Source: Chloroflexota bacterium
GTDB taxonomy: Bacteria > Chloroflexota > Anaerolineae > Anaerolineales > Anaerolineaceae
Direction: 5' to 3'
Length of the DNA stretch: 35,261 bases
Assembly: GCA_016838895.1 (NCBI GenBank)
Contig: JAEKNU010000048.1
Span: forward strand, 1 to 35,261
Shown: positions 14,789 through 23,683 of the stretch, in pieces
Numbering within the stretch: position 1 is the stretch's first letter
Layout: each line of letters begins with the position of its first letter
The notes under the pieces: model-generated
Database searches by the model: none
Told to the model about the DNA's origin: nothing
The model's input: only the letters and a program-made list of their open reading frames with translations
Position numbers and translations under genes: made by a program

Positions 14789-16107
14789 ACCAGAAAAACC
14801 GCATTGGTATCATCGTTGTAGCTGTTGTAATATTTGGGCTGTTGTTCAGCTTTCTAATTCCTGGCATTCGTGAAAGAATTCTTTGGCGTGTTGACCGATT
14901 GTGGATAAAAGTACTTTATGCGATTAACCCACCGGAAGAAGATATCTTCATACCCAATCAGGAAGCCGCAGAGTTTACGACACCTGAGGGCGGCGTTGCC
15001 AGTTTGCCTACACCTACGGCTTTGTTTGGGAATCTGACTGCCACTGTTTCGGAAAATCAATCTGATACAGTAGAAGCAACACCTCAAGCAACCAGTATTC
15101 CTGACAGTTATTATGCTTCAGGCTTTAAATACGTTGACCAGCACGGCGCATGGAATTATTGCGCCCCTGCCAATCTGGCGATGGCACTCACTTTTTGGGG
15201 CTGGGAAGGGGATCGTCTGGATGTGGGTCATTCAGTTAAGCCGAACGATAATGATATGAATGTTATGCCATATGAACTTGAATCTTATGTCAATAACGAA
15301 ACACCCTATCAGGCAATTGCACGGGTCGGCGGAGATATTGACCTTCTGAAACAACTCGTTGCAGCCGATTTCCCTGTCGTTGTTGAAAAAGGCACCGTTA
15401 TCCGGGAAACCTCTACCGGACAGGATACCTGGATGGGCCATTATAGCTATGTGACTGGCTACGATGACGCCACCCAGATGTTTATGACCCAGGATTCATT
15501 TTACACACCTGACTATGAAGTGCCCTATTCCCTGCTGGAAGATGAATGGCAGGGATTTAACTATGTATTTCTGGTTGTTTATCCTCCGGAAAAAAGCGCC
15601 CAATTAATGACCATTTTGGGTGAACTTGAAAATGAAGCACGCAGCTATCAAATCGCGTTGGAAAATGCCAGCAGCGAGGTTTATTCAAAAAATGGCATTC
15701 AAACCTTTTTTGCCTGGTATAACCGCGGCAGCAGCCTGAGCCGTTTGCAGGATTATGGCGGCGCAGCAGAAGCCTTTGATAAAGCTTTCCAGACACTAGC
15801 CGCAATGCCGGAAGGCGAAGCGCCCAAAAAGGTCATGCGTATTGTATGGTACGAAACAACCCCTTATTTTGCCTACTACTATACCGGTCGTTACAACGAC
15901 GTGATTAATCTGGCAACCCAGGTCATGGATATGGCGACCAATGTCCCCTATCTTGAAGAGAGTTTTTACTGGCGCGCATTAGCGCGCTTTGCTGTGGGGC
16001 AAGATGAAGAAGCTGCAAAAGATTTGTGTACAAGCCTTGAATATCACCCGGGGTTTGCACCCAGTGAAGCGGCTATGAATTCCTTTGGAGTATATACCTG
16101 TCCATGA
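14785..16107 (+). CDS. Membrane-anchored C39-like cysteine peptidase with TPR domain
   Basis: 440 residues. An N-terminal transmembrane helix (IGIIVVAVVIFGLLFSFLIP) is followed by a Thr/Pro-rich linker and a papain-like C39-type domain. The predicted triad is Cys126 in WNYCAPANLAMAL, His219 in MGHYSYVTGYDD and Asp237 in TQDSF. After about residue 260 come TPR-like helices (WYNRGSSLSRLQDYGGAAEA, then YYYTGRYNDVINLATQVMD). The enzyme probably acts outside the membrane on peptides, but no ABC transporter partner is adjacent, so bacteriocin-leader processing is not supported. GGGGTGA precedes the ATG. It is coupled by ATGA overlaps to both neighbours. Confidence 0.85.
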   Translation: MNQKNRIGIIVVAVVIFGLLFSFLIPGIRERILWRVDRLWIKVLYAINPPEEDIFIPNQEAAEFTTPEGGVASLPTPTALFGNLTATVSENQSDTVEATPQATSIPDSYYASGFKYVDQHGAWNYCAPANLAMALTFWGWEGDRLDVGHSVKPNDNDMNVMPYELESYVNNETPYQAIARVGGDIDLLKQLVAADFPVVVEKGTVIRETSTGQDTWMGHYSYVTGYDDATQMFMTQDSFYTPDYEVPYSLLEDEWQGFNYVFLVVYPPEKSAQLMTILGELENEARSYQIALENASSEVYSKNGIQTFFAWYNRGSSLSRLQDYGGAAEAFDKAFQTLAAMPEGEAPKKVMRIVWYETTPYFAYYYTGRYNDVINLATQVMDMATNVPYLEESFYWRALARFAVGQDEEAAKDLCTSLEYHPGFAPSEAAMNSFGVYTCP

Positions 16108-17357
16108 TCAAAGTACTGCATTTTGCCGACACCCACATTGATATTGCTGCCCACGGCAAAAGAGATCCTGAAAGTGGTTTACCCTATCGCGTACTGGATT
16201 TTCTGAAAGCTTTGGACACAATCATTGATACCGCCATCTCAGAAAAGGTTAATCTGGTGCTATTTGCGGGCGACGCATACAAGGATCGCACACCTGTGCC
16301 CACCTATCAGCGCGAATGGGGCAAACGCATCATGCGCCTTTCCCAGGCCGGGATTCCTACCTTATTACTGGTTGGTAACCATGATCTCTCTCCATCACAG
16401 GGTCGTGCAAATGCATTAGAGGAGTTTCGTACACTGGATGTGCCGAATATTCGTGTGATTGATCGTCCGGTATTAATCAAAGCCAATGAATTTGAGAACC
16501 TGCCTGTGCAAATTATGGCTGTTCCCTGGGTGTCCCGTTCGACTTCGATGGCGGATGACCAGGAAAGTAATGAAAAAGAAACGAAAACAAATGCTGTAGA
16601 ACAGGCGAATGAAAGCATTCAGGATAAATTAATAAAATTAATTGAGCTTTGGTTTCAGCGCCTAGATCCGCAAACGCCAACCATTTTCCTTGCCCACGCT
16701 TCCGTTCAGGGTGCCGTTTACGGCAATGAACGGTCCATCATGTTGGGACATGATTACTTGTTGCCCACCAGTTTATTAAAAAATCAGGGTATTGACTATG
16801 TCGCATTGGGACACATTCATAAAGCGCAAAATCTGAATAAAAAAGCCCACCCACCCATCATTTACCCAGGCTCCATTGAACGAGTGGATTTTGGTGAAAT
16901 AAATGATGAAAAGTATTTTGTCATCGCAAAAATTGACAAAGGAAACACAAAGGTTGCATGGCATAAACTCAAGGGAAGAAAATTTATCGATTGTGAAATT
17001 ACCCTGGAATCTGAAAAGGAGTTCAGCCAACAGATACTTAATGCCGTTCCAGATCCTGATGAAGCAGAGGATGCCATTATCCGTGTCCGTATACGTTATC
17101 CAAAACATATTGAAAATATAATTGACGAAAACCTGATTCGGGAATTCCTGCCAAATGCTTTTTCCTTGCACATCATTCGCCGGCCCGAGATTGAATCACG
17201 CATCCGCCTCAATACCGATAGCGGCATGGAATCATATACTACACTTGAATTATTGAATTTGTATTGGGAAACCAAACACATCAAAGACGATCGCGAAATG
17301 TTAAACAGCCTGGCCCAAAAAGTTATGGCTGCTGATCTACCCTTGCAGAAGGAATAA
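16104..17357 (+). CDS. sbcD: Exonuclease SbcCD subunit D (Mre11-like)
   Basis: 417 residues. The Mn-dependent nuclease half of SbcCD/Mre11-Rad50, which opens hairpins and trims DNA ends. The metallophosphoesterase signature is complete: FADTHID at the start, FAGDAYKDR (about 53-61), VGNHD (about 91-95), LAHASV, and GHIHK (about 235-239). The C-terminal cap region (after about 290) is less conserved. The ATG overlaps the peptidase stop as ATGA. The partner sbcC lies downstream but separated by a CNNM-type gene, an unusual order since the two genes are normally adjacent. Confidence 0.93.
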   Translation: MIKVLHFADTHIDIAAHGKRDPESGLPYRVLDFLKALDTIIDTAISEKVNLVLFAGDAYKDRTPVPTYQREWGKRIMRLSQAGIPTLLLVGNHDLSPSQGRANALEEFRTLDVPNIRVIDRPVLIKANEFENLPVQIMAVPWVSRSTSMADDQESNEKETKTNAVEQANESIQDKLIKLIELWFQRLDPQTPTIFLAHASVQGAVYGNERSIMLGHDYLLPTSLLKNQGIDYVALGHIHKAQNLNKKAHPPIIYPGSIERVDFGEINDEKYFVIAKIDKGNTKVAWHKLKGRKFIDCEITLESEKEFSQQILNAVPDPDEAEDAIIRVRIRYPKHIENIIDENLIREFLPNAFSLHIIRRPEIESRIRLNTDSGMESYTTLELLNLYWETKHIKDDREMLNSLAQKVMAADLPLQKE

Positions 17358-17376
17358 AGGTTAACCAGATTTATTC

Positions 17377-18720
17377 ATGAGCAATTTGTTTGTTCAGTTC
17401 ATAATCATTATTTTTTTAGTAGCTATAAATGGCGTTTTTGCCATGTCCGAAATAGCCCTTGTCTCCGTACGTAAAGCGCGCTTGCAGCGTAAAGCGCGTA
17501 ACGGGGATCCGGCAGCCATCGCAGCCTTGGAACTCTCCGAAACCCCCAACCGCTTCCTCTCCACTGTACAAGTCGGAATTACTCTGATCGGGATTCTCTC
17601 TGGTGCATTAGGTGGAGCAACGATTGCCGAGGCACTGGCAAAATTGATCAACAATGTACCTATGCTGGCAGAGTACAGTGATGGCATTTCATTGACCCTT
17701 GTTGTGGCAATGATCACGTATCTGCAGCTTGTTTTTGGAGAATTAATACCCAAACGCATTGGATTAAACACCCCTGAGCGAATTTCTATCATGGTTAGCC
17801 GACCGATGAAGGTCCTCTCGAAAATTGTTGCGCCTATTGTGAATTTACTCAGTGCCTCCACCGAATTAGGTTTACGTATGTTGGGATATAAAACGGATGA
17901 TTCTCCCATGGTTACCGAAGAAGAAGTAAAATTACTGCTTCATCAAGGCACGCAGATTGGTATATTTGAGGAAGTCGAACAAGATCTCGTAGAAAGCATC
18001 TTCCGTCTGGCTGACCGCCGGGTTGATGCGATCATGACCCCTCATACTGAAATCGAATGGCTCAATCTGGATGATCCGTTTGAAGAAATCCAGCAAAAAA
18101 TAATCGATAGTCCTTATAGCCATTTTCCTATTGCACAGGGAAATCTGGATAATATTGTCGGCATATTATTATTAAAGGATTTCTTACTGGCCACGCGCAA
18201 CGGCAGCCAACCGGATTTAAAGCGTCTGGTTATTCCGCCTGTTTTTGTGCCGGAGAGCATGCCCGCCCTGAAAGTACTTGAATCCTTCAAATCATCGCGC
18301 AATCAATTGGCTTTGGTCATTGACGAATACGGCGGTATGCTGGGCATCGTCACCATGTTTGATATTCTGAAATCCATTGTGGGGAATATCTCACAAAGCG
18401 GCGAAAAGGAAAGCGAAATGGCTGTTGAGCGCAGCGATGGCAGCTGGCTGCTGGACGGCAAACTCCCTATTGATGAACTGAAAGAAATGTTCTCCATTGA
18501 AGAATTACCTGACGAAGATCGCATGGGATACCAGACCCTGGGTGGTTTCATCATGAGCCAACTTGGAAAAATTCCTTCAGAGGGAAACACATATCAGTGG
18601 AAAAAATATCTCTTCGAAGTAATTGATATGGATGCGAATCGGGTTGATAAAGTCATGCTTGCATTCAATGAAGAAATAATTGAACAAACTGGTTATATCC
18701 ATCCCAATGAGAATGAATAA
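17377..18720 (+). CDS. CNNM/CorC family transporter-like protein (DUF21-CBS-CorC_HlyC)
   Basis: 447 residues. The N-terminal DUF21 membrane domain has about four helices (FIIIIFLVAINGVFAMSEIA, then VGITLIGILSGALGGATIAE and LVVAMITYLQLVFGELIPKR). A CBS pair (about 205-335: RRVDAIMTPHTEIEWLNLDD and LALVIDEYGGMLGIVTMFDI) and a C-terminal CorC_HlyC domain (after about 350) follow. Relatives are linked to Mg or Co efflux; the old label hemolysin is not supported. The start is weakly supported: AAAGGTT lies about 15 nt upstream. It sits between sbcD and sbcC within one operon, 19 nt after sbcD and 2 nt before sbcC. A functional link to SbcCD through its metal is speculative. Confidence 0.9.
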   Translation: MSNLFVQFIIIIFLVAINGVFAMSEIALVSVRKARLQRKARNGDPAAIAALELSETPNRFLSTVQVGITLIGILSGALGGATIAEALAKLINNVPMLAEYSDGISLTLVVAMITYLQLVFGELIPKRIGLNTPERISIMVSRPMKVLSKIVAPIVNLLSASTELGLRMLGYKTDDSPMVTEEEVKLLLHQGTQIGIFEEVEQDLVESIFRLADRRVDAIMTPHTEIEWLNLDDPFEEIQQKIIDSPYSHFPIAQGNLDNIVGILLLKDFLLATRNGSQPDLKRLVIPPVFVPESMPALKVLESFKSSRNQLALVIDEYGGMLGIVTMFDILKSIVGNISQSGEKESEMAVERSDGSWLLDGKLPIDELKEMFSIEELPDEDRMGYQTLGGFIMSQLGKIPSEGNTYQWKKYLFEVIDMDANRVDKVMLAFNEEIIEQTGYIHPNENE

Positions 18721-18722
18721 GC

Positions 18723-21290
18723 ATGATTCCTGTTAAGTTAAGCATTTCCGGATTCTTGTCCTATAAAGAACCTGCCGAACTGGATTTCTCAGATTTTCAG
18801 ATTGCCTGTGTATCTGGCTCAAATGGTGCCGGAAAATCTACAATCTTTGATGCCATCACCTGGGCCTTATTTGGCATTGCTCGCAGCCGAGATGATTCAA
18901 TCATCAATCACGCCAGCGATCAGGCTGAAGTGGTTTTCGATTTTCAATATGAAAATCAGGATTACCGCATACAACGCATCAAAACGCGCGATAAAACTGC
19001 TTTACTTGAATTCTATATTAAGAAAGAGGATCAAGACTACGCCATCCTCACCGAACATGCCCTGCGAGAAACGCAAAAACGGATTGAATCCACGCTTAAG
19101 TTGGATTACGAGACTTTTATTAATGCAGCTTTCTTTTTACAAGGGAAAGCTGATCTATTCACCCAGCAAACACCCGGCGATCGCAAACGAATTCTCAGCA
19201 CTATCTTGGGTCTGGATCAATGGGAAGTTTACCGCGCCAACGCAGCAGAAATGCGCCGCTCCATTGAAATGGAAATTGGTAGTCTGAGCGGACGAGTGGA
19301 AAACATAAAGGCTGAATTGGCCGATGAAGATAACCGCATTGCTCAATTGAAAGAATATCAACAGGAAAAAGAAGAAATCAGCAAACAACGTCAAGAAAAG
19401 GAAACCACTTTTGAACAGGCACGTACTTTGGCTGATTCAATCAAAAGTCAACAAGAGATGCAAACGCTTCTGACGACCCAGCAAGAGAATACCAATAAAA
19501 AAATTGAACAGTTAATAAATCGAATTGAAACCCGTAAAAATGAAATTGAACATTTTCAGCAAATACTGCATAGTCAAACCCAGATTGAAGATGGCTATTC
19601 ACAAAGTAAGCAAGCCGCACAGCATTTGTCCAATGAGCAAAAGAAAGCTACGGTATACCATGCGCTGCTAGGCGAGATAAAAGCAGCCCAACTCGAAATT
19701 GAAAACACCCAGAAACAATTATCCGATGAAGCAGAACAATTGCGAAATCGCGCTTCTGAAATAAAAGATATAGAAGAACAAATCAGTAAACAAGAAAAAG
19801 AACTAGCTACAATACAGCAAGAGATAACAGACCTTAGTGCTGAAATCGCCTCACAAGAGGTTTTTGAAACTGAATCGGCTGATAAACAGGAAAACATTCA
19901 GCAAGTAATTGCTAAAAACAATCACCTCAAACAACTCATGCAGGAATTGAAAGAAAAAATTGATTTGATTAATCATCAGGAAAATGATCAGTGTCCCCTT
20001 TGCACCCAACCCCTGGATGAGGAACATCGTCAACAAATTCTGAATGCGTACGCAGATGAAGGAAAACAATTCGGGGATAGCTTCCGCAACAATCAGGAAG
20101 TATTAAAAAAACTGAATGCTGAAGAACAGGTATTAGAAAACAAATTAGCTGAAATCAAAAAACTGGTCAATTCGTTACAAACAAAACAAAGAACAAAGGA
20201 TCAATTACAATTTCAGATCGATGAATCTGGGAAATCTATTGAAAAATGGCAAACCGATCAGGCACCACATCTGGAAACCGTGCAGACGGTTTTATCCAAT
20301 CAGGATTTTGCACAAGAAGCGCGCAATACGCAAACAAACAAAAAAGCTGAACTTGAAAAATTAGCCTACGAACCTGAAGCGCTGGTGCAGCTTGAAGATA
20401 TCGTAAATGAATTAAAGCCATATGAAGATCAATATAATGAATTGCAAAAAGCACTCTCTGCCATTGAGCCCTTACAAAGAGAAATCAATGAGAACCAGAC
20501 AGAGGTTGAACAAACACAAAAAGAATTGACTGATATTGAGCATAATTTAGGTGAACTATCAAAAAATCTTGAAAATGTCAGCAGCCAAATCCCTGATATT
20601 GATTTGTTACAGAATGAATTGAATGAAATCCGTGCCGCCGAAAACCGTGTTCAAATGGCGGTTGGCGGTGCCATGCAAAAAGTAGAAGTATTGGCTTCTC
20701 TTAAAACGCAGCAAAAAGCATTGGATAAAGAAATCAGTCAACAGAATAAACAAATCAGCGCATTAAAACGCCTTGAGCAGGCATTCAGCAAAGACGGTGT
20801 TCCGGCGCTGTTGATTGAACAGGCTTTGCCGGATATCGAAGAAGAAGCCAACAAAATACTGGAACGGCTTTCCGATGGCATGATGTCTGTGCAATTTAAT
20901 ACACAGTCGGCTTATAAAGATAAAAAACGAACCGACAAAAAAGAAACCCTGGATATTCTGATCAGCGACAGCGCCGGACCGCGACCGTATGAAATGTACA
21001 GCGGTGGAGAGGCCTTTCGGGTAAATTTCGCAATTCGTCTGGCACTATCCAAAGTACTGGCACGTCGTGCCGGGGCTCGCTTGCAAACATTGGTCATTGA
21101 TGAAGGCTTTGGCAGCCAGGATGCGATTGGTCGTCAACGTTTGGTTGAGGTGATCAATTTGATACGCAGTGATTTTGAGAAAATATTAATCATCACCCAC
21201 CTGGAAGAATTAAAAGATTCATTCTCAGCCCGTATCGAAGTTGAGAAATCGGATAAGGGATCAATGATAGAGGTAATCGCGAATATATGA
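18723..21290 (+). CDS. sbcC: Exonuclease SbcCD subunit C (Rad50-like SMC ATPase)
   Basis: 855 residues. The ATPase and DNA-tethering half of SbcCD. Walker A is GSNGAGKST (about 35-43). Long Glu/Gln/Lys-rich coiled coils (about 180-400 and 450-690) flank the zinc hook CPLC (about 424-427), where two molecules join through Zn. The signature motif is SGGEAFR (about 760) and Walker B is LVIDEGFGSQD (about 790). Length is typical of short SbcC/Rad50 forms (E. coli is about 1050). It starts two bases after the CNNM stop, and its stop overlaps the next ATG, so it is embedded in the operon. Confidence 0.94.
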   Translation: MIPVKLSISGFLSYKEPAELDFSDFQIACVSGSNGAGKSTIFDAITWALFGIARSRDDSIINHASDQAEVVFDFQYENQDYRIQRIKTRDKTALLEFYIKKEDQDYAILTEHALRETQKRIESTLKLDYETFINAAFFLQGKADLFTQQTPGDRKRILSTILGLDQWEVYRANAAEMRRSIEMEIGSLSGRVENIKAELADEDNRIAQLKEYQQEKEEISKQRQEKETTFEQARTLADSIKSQQEMQTLLTTQQENTNKKIEQLINRIETRKNEIEHFQQILHSQTQIEDGYSQSKQAAQHLSNEQKKATVYHALLGEIKAAQLEIENTQKQLSDEAEQLRNRASEIKDIEEQISKQEKELATIQQEITDLSAEIASQEVFETESADKQENIQQVIAKNNHLKQLMQELKEKIDLINHQENDQCPLCTQPLDEEHRQQILNAYADEGKQFGDSFRNNQEVLKKLNAEEQVLENKLAEIKKLVNSLQTKQRTKDQLQFQIDESGKSIEKWQTDQAPHLETVQTVLSNQDFAQEARNTQTNKKAELEKLAYEPEALVQLEDIVNELKPYEDQYNELQKALSAIEPLQREINENQTEVEQTQKELTDIEHNLGELSKNLENVSSQIPDIDLLQNELNEIRAAENRVQMAVGGAMQKVEVLASLKTQQKALDKEISQQNKQISALKRLEQAFSKDGVPALLIEQALPDIEEEANKILERLSDGMMSVQFNTQSAYKDKKRTDKKETLDILISDSAGPRPYEMYSGGEAFRVNFAIRLALSKVLARRAGARLQTLVIDEGFGSQDAIGRQRLVEVINLIRSDFEKILIITHLEELKDSFSARIEVEKSDKGSMIEVIANI

Positions 21291-22408
21291 ACATGAATCC
21301 TTTGCGAATTGGCATACAGCAACGCGTCTTGCCGGCATACCGTGCCGATTTCTTTGATCTACTGGCTGAAACATACAATGGCTCCGTGAGTGTCTTCTCT
21401 GGCGAGACCCGCCAGGATGAAGCACTTGGTGAACTGGCAAAGCTAAAAATCGCTGAACAATATGAAGCGGATAATTTGCATTTCTTCCAGAAAAATGCTT
21501 ACTTGTGCTATCAACGCGGGATACTAAAATGGCTGAAAACATGGGATCCAAATGTATTGATTATGGAAGCCAATCCACGCTACCTGAGCGCTTTACCCGC
21601 CATAAGCTGGATGCACTCGCGAAAAAGACCTGTTATCGGTTGGGGATTGGGCGCGCCTAAACAAAGCGCTTCCAAATTTACTTTCGCCGATACCTTCCGC
21701 CGCACATTTGTAAACCAGTTTGATTATCTGATTACGTATTCGGAACAGGGCAAAATGGAATATCAGACATTGGGTACTTCACCCTCACGAGTCTTTGTTG
21801 CATCAAATTCCGTTGCCCGCAAACCAATGTATCCATTACCTTCACGTACAGCTGACCATTTCAAAGATGGGAAAGCGATCATTTTATTTGTTGGTCGGTT
21901 ACAGGCACGCAAAAAACTGGAAACCCTCTTTCAGGCTTGCGCGGCTTTGCCCGAAGAGATTCAACCCAAAATCTGGATTGTAGGTGATGGTCCGGAACGC
22001 GAGTACTTTGAAGTACTTGCCGCTGCCATGTACCCTGATGTCACCTTTCTGGGTGCCTTATTCGGCATTGACCTGGAACCAATCTATAAACAAGCCGATT
22101 TATTTGTCCTGCCCGGTACAGGTGGCTTGGCTGTTCAACAAGCCATGTCATTTGGTTTGCCGGTCATTGTGGGTGAAGCCGATGGCACACAATCGGTATT
22201 GGTTCGCGAAGAAAACGGTTGGATAATCCCTGCGGATGCTGATTATACTGCCTTTACCCAAATTCTTGAGAAAGCATTGCGCTCTCCTGAACTGCTCCGC
22301 CAAATGGGGCAAGCCTCATTCAGCATCGTTTCTGAAGAAGTAAATCTGGAGCATATGGTGTCTGTTTTCCAGAATGTCATTACAAATGCACTAGGAGAGA
22401 CAAAATGA
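21287..22408 (+). CDS. Glycosyltransferase, GT4-like (GT-B fold)
   Basis: 373 residues. The C-terminal nucleotide-sugar half is clear: ILFVGRLQARKKLETLFQA (about 200-218), WIVGDGPEREYF and VTFLGALFG. Then comes LPGTGGLAVQQAMSFGLPVI, where GT4 enzymes normally have E-x7-E. Both glutamates are replaced (Gly and Gln), a variant also seen in some PGxxGL-type GT4 proteins, so activity is likely but unproven. Donor and acceptor cannot be told. It overlaps sbcC and the next gene by ATGA at both ends. The functional link to DNA repair is obscure; the operon may simply collect genes. Confidence 0.85.
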   Translation: MNMNPLRIGIQQRVLPAYRADFFDLLAETYNGSVSVFSGETRQDEALGELAKLKIAEQYEADNLHFFQKNAYLCYQRGILKWLKTWDPNVLIMEANPRYLSALPAISWMHSRKRPVIGWGLGAPKQSASKFTFADTFRRTFVNQFDYLITYSEQGKMEYQTLGTSPSRVFVASNSVARKPMYPLPSRTADHFKDGKAIILFVGRLQARKKLETLFQACAALPEEIQPKIWIVGDGPEREYFEVLAAAMYPDVTFLGALFGIDLEPIYKQADLFVLPGTGGLAVQQAMSFGLPVIVGEADGTQSVLVREENGWIIPADADYTAFTQILEKALRSPELLRQMGQASFSIVSEEVNLEHMVSVFQNVITNALGETK

Positions 22409-23670
22409 GGGTCTTACTGGTTGCAGATGGTCGCAGCCCCATCACAATGCGTTTTGCCCAGGGATTACGCTCACAGGGCCTTATTTTAGGTTTGGTTTCT
22501 ACTTACAATTGCCAACCCGATGAATCATTATTCGAAGAGGTATATATACTGCCTGTTGCGTATGGACAAATATCCGGCAGTCAGGTGCAAACAAAAAATG
22601 AAAATCCAACCCAACCTGCCGCAGCAATCTCCACCCGCACACGGTTGATAAGTCGCTTCCGAAACACATTACAAACCATTCGATACATTTTTGGCCCTCT
22701 CACCATTCCGGCAACGGCTAAACCCTTTCGTGCTATTGTGGAGCATTTTCAGCCTGATCTGGTTCATGCCCTGCGCATTCCATTTGAAGGCATGCTGGCC
22801 AGTAACACACCATCTCATATCCCATTGATTGCTTCCATATGGGGAAATGATATTACCCTGCATGCACATGGTTCTGCTGCCATGCGTAAATGGACGCAAC
22901 GTGTCATTCAACGGGCGGATGGAATCGCCGCTGATGCTCATCGGGACATTCGTCTGGCACAGATTTGGGGATACCCTGAAAAATATCCGCAGGCTGTTTA
23001 TCCTGGCAATGGCGGCCTTGATCTGGCACTTTTGCAGAACAGCACCCCAACCCTGGCAAATCAATATTTACAAGGTTGGTTAAAACTTAATGAAACATTG
23101 ATCATCAATCCACGTGGCTTTCGTCCCGGCAGTGTACGCAATGATGTTTTTTTTGCTGCGCTGCATCTATTAAGTAGTCGTTTGGAAAACATGAAGGTTG
23201 TCTGTCCGGCGATGGCCAATCAGGTTGAAGCGCAGGAATGGGTCACAAAGTATGGTTTGCAGGATAAAGTTCGCCTGTTACCCTATCTATCGCAGGACAT
23301 GCTTTGGTCTTTATTCGCTCGTTCAGCCGTCTCCGTTTCGATCAGTCAACATGATGGCACACCCAATTCCTTGCTGGAAGCCATGGCAATCGGTTGTTTA
23401 CCAATCGCTGGGGATATTGAATCGATCCGGGAATGGGTTATCCCAGGCGTCAATGGCTTACTCGTTGAACCCCATCAAGCAGACTCACTGGCAGATGCCA
23501 TCGCTTTCGCCGTAGAACATCCTGAAGTGCGTGAAAAAGGGAAAACATACAATCACGAGATGAGCCAATTACGGGTCAGCCGTGAAGTTGTTCTTCCACA
23601 AATTCTTGAATTTTATACAAAAGTGATTAAAGAAAAACACCGGCGGGAGAATCCGCCAGCGCAATTTTGA
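22405..23670 (+). CDS. Glycosyltransferase, GT4-like, second of a pair
   Basis: 421 residues. N-terminal acceptor domain: MRVLLVADGRSPITMRFAQG, then FQPDLVHALRIPFEGM and IASIWGNDITLHA. C-terminal donor domain: VSISQHDGTPNSLLEAMAIG, where the second Glu of E-x7-E is kept (LEAM) and the first is Asp, followed by PGVNGLLVEPHQADSLADAI. This pattern is typical of GT4 enzymes making surface glycans or glycolipids. It is last in the operon, with ATGA overlap to the upstream transferase, so the pair probably acts in one pathway. It converges with the secreted-protein gene, 13 bp away. Confidence 0.87.
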   Translation: MRVLLVADGRSPITMRFAQGLRSQGLILGLVSTYNCQPDESLFEEVYILPVAYGQISGSQVQTKNENPTQPAAAISTRTRLISRFRNTLQTIRYIFGPLTIPATAKPFRAIVEHFQPDLVHALRIPFEGMLASNTPSHIPLIASIWGNDITLHAHGSAAMRKWTQRVIQRADGIAADAHRDIRLAQIWGYPEKYPQAVYPGNGGLDLALLQNSTPTLANQYLQGWLKLNETLIINPRGFRPGSVRNDVFFAALHLLSSRLENMKVVCPAMANQVEAQEWVTKYGLQDKVRLLPYLSQDMLWSLFARSAVSVSISQHDGTPNSLLEAMAIGCLPIAGDIESIREWVIPGVNGLLVEPHQADSLADAIAFAVEHPEVREKGKTYNHEMSQLRVSREVVLPQILEFYTKVIKEKHRRENPPAQF

Positions 23671-23683
23671 TAATCCATTTCAC

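Noticed and set aside
17377..18720. Hemolysin (TlyC) as a virulence factor
   Set aside because: DUF21-CBS-CorC_HlyC proteins carry this old label, but the domain layout points to divalent-cation transport, not haemolysis.
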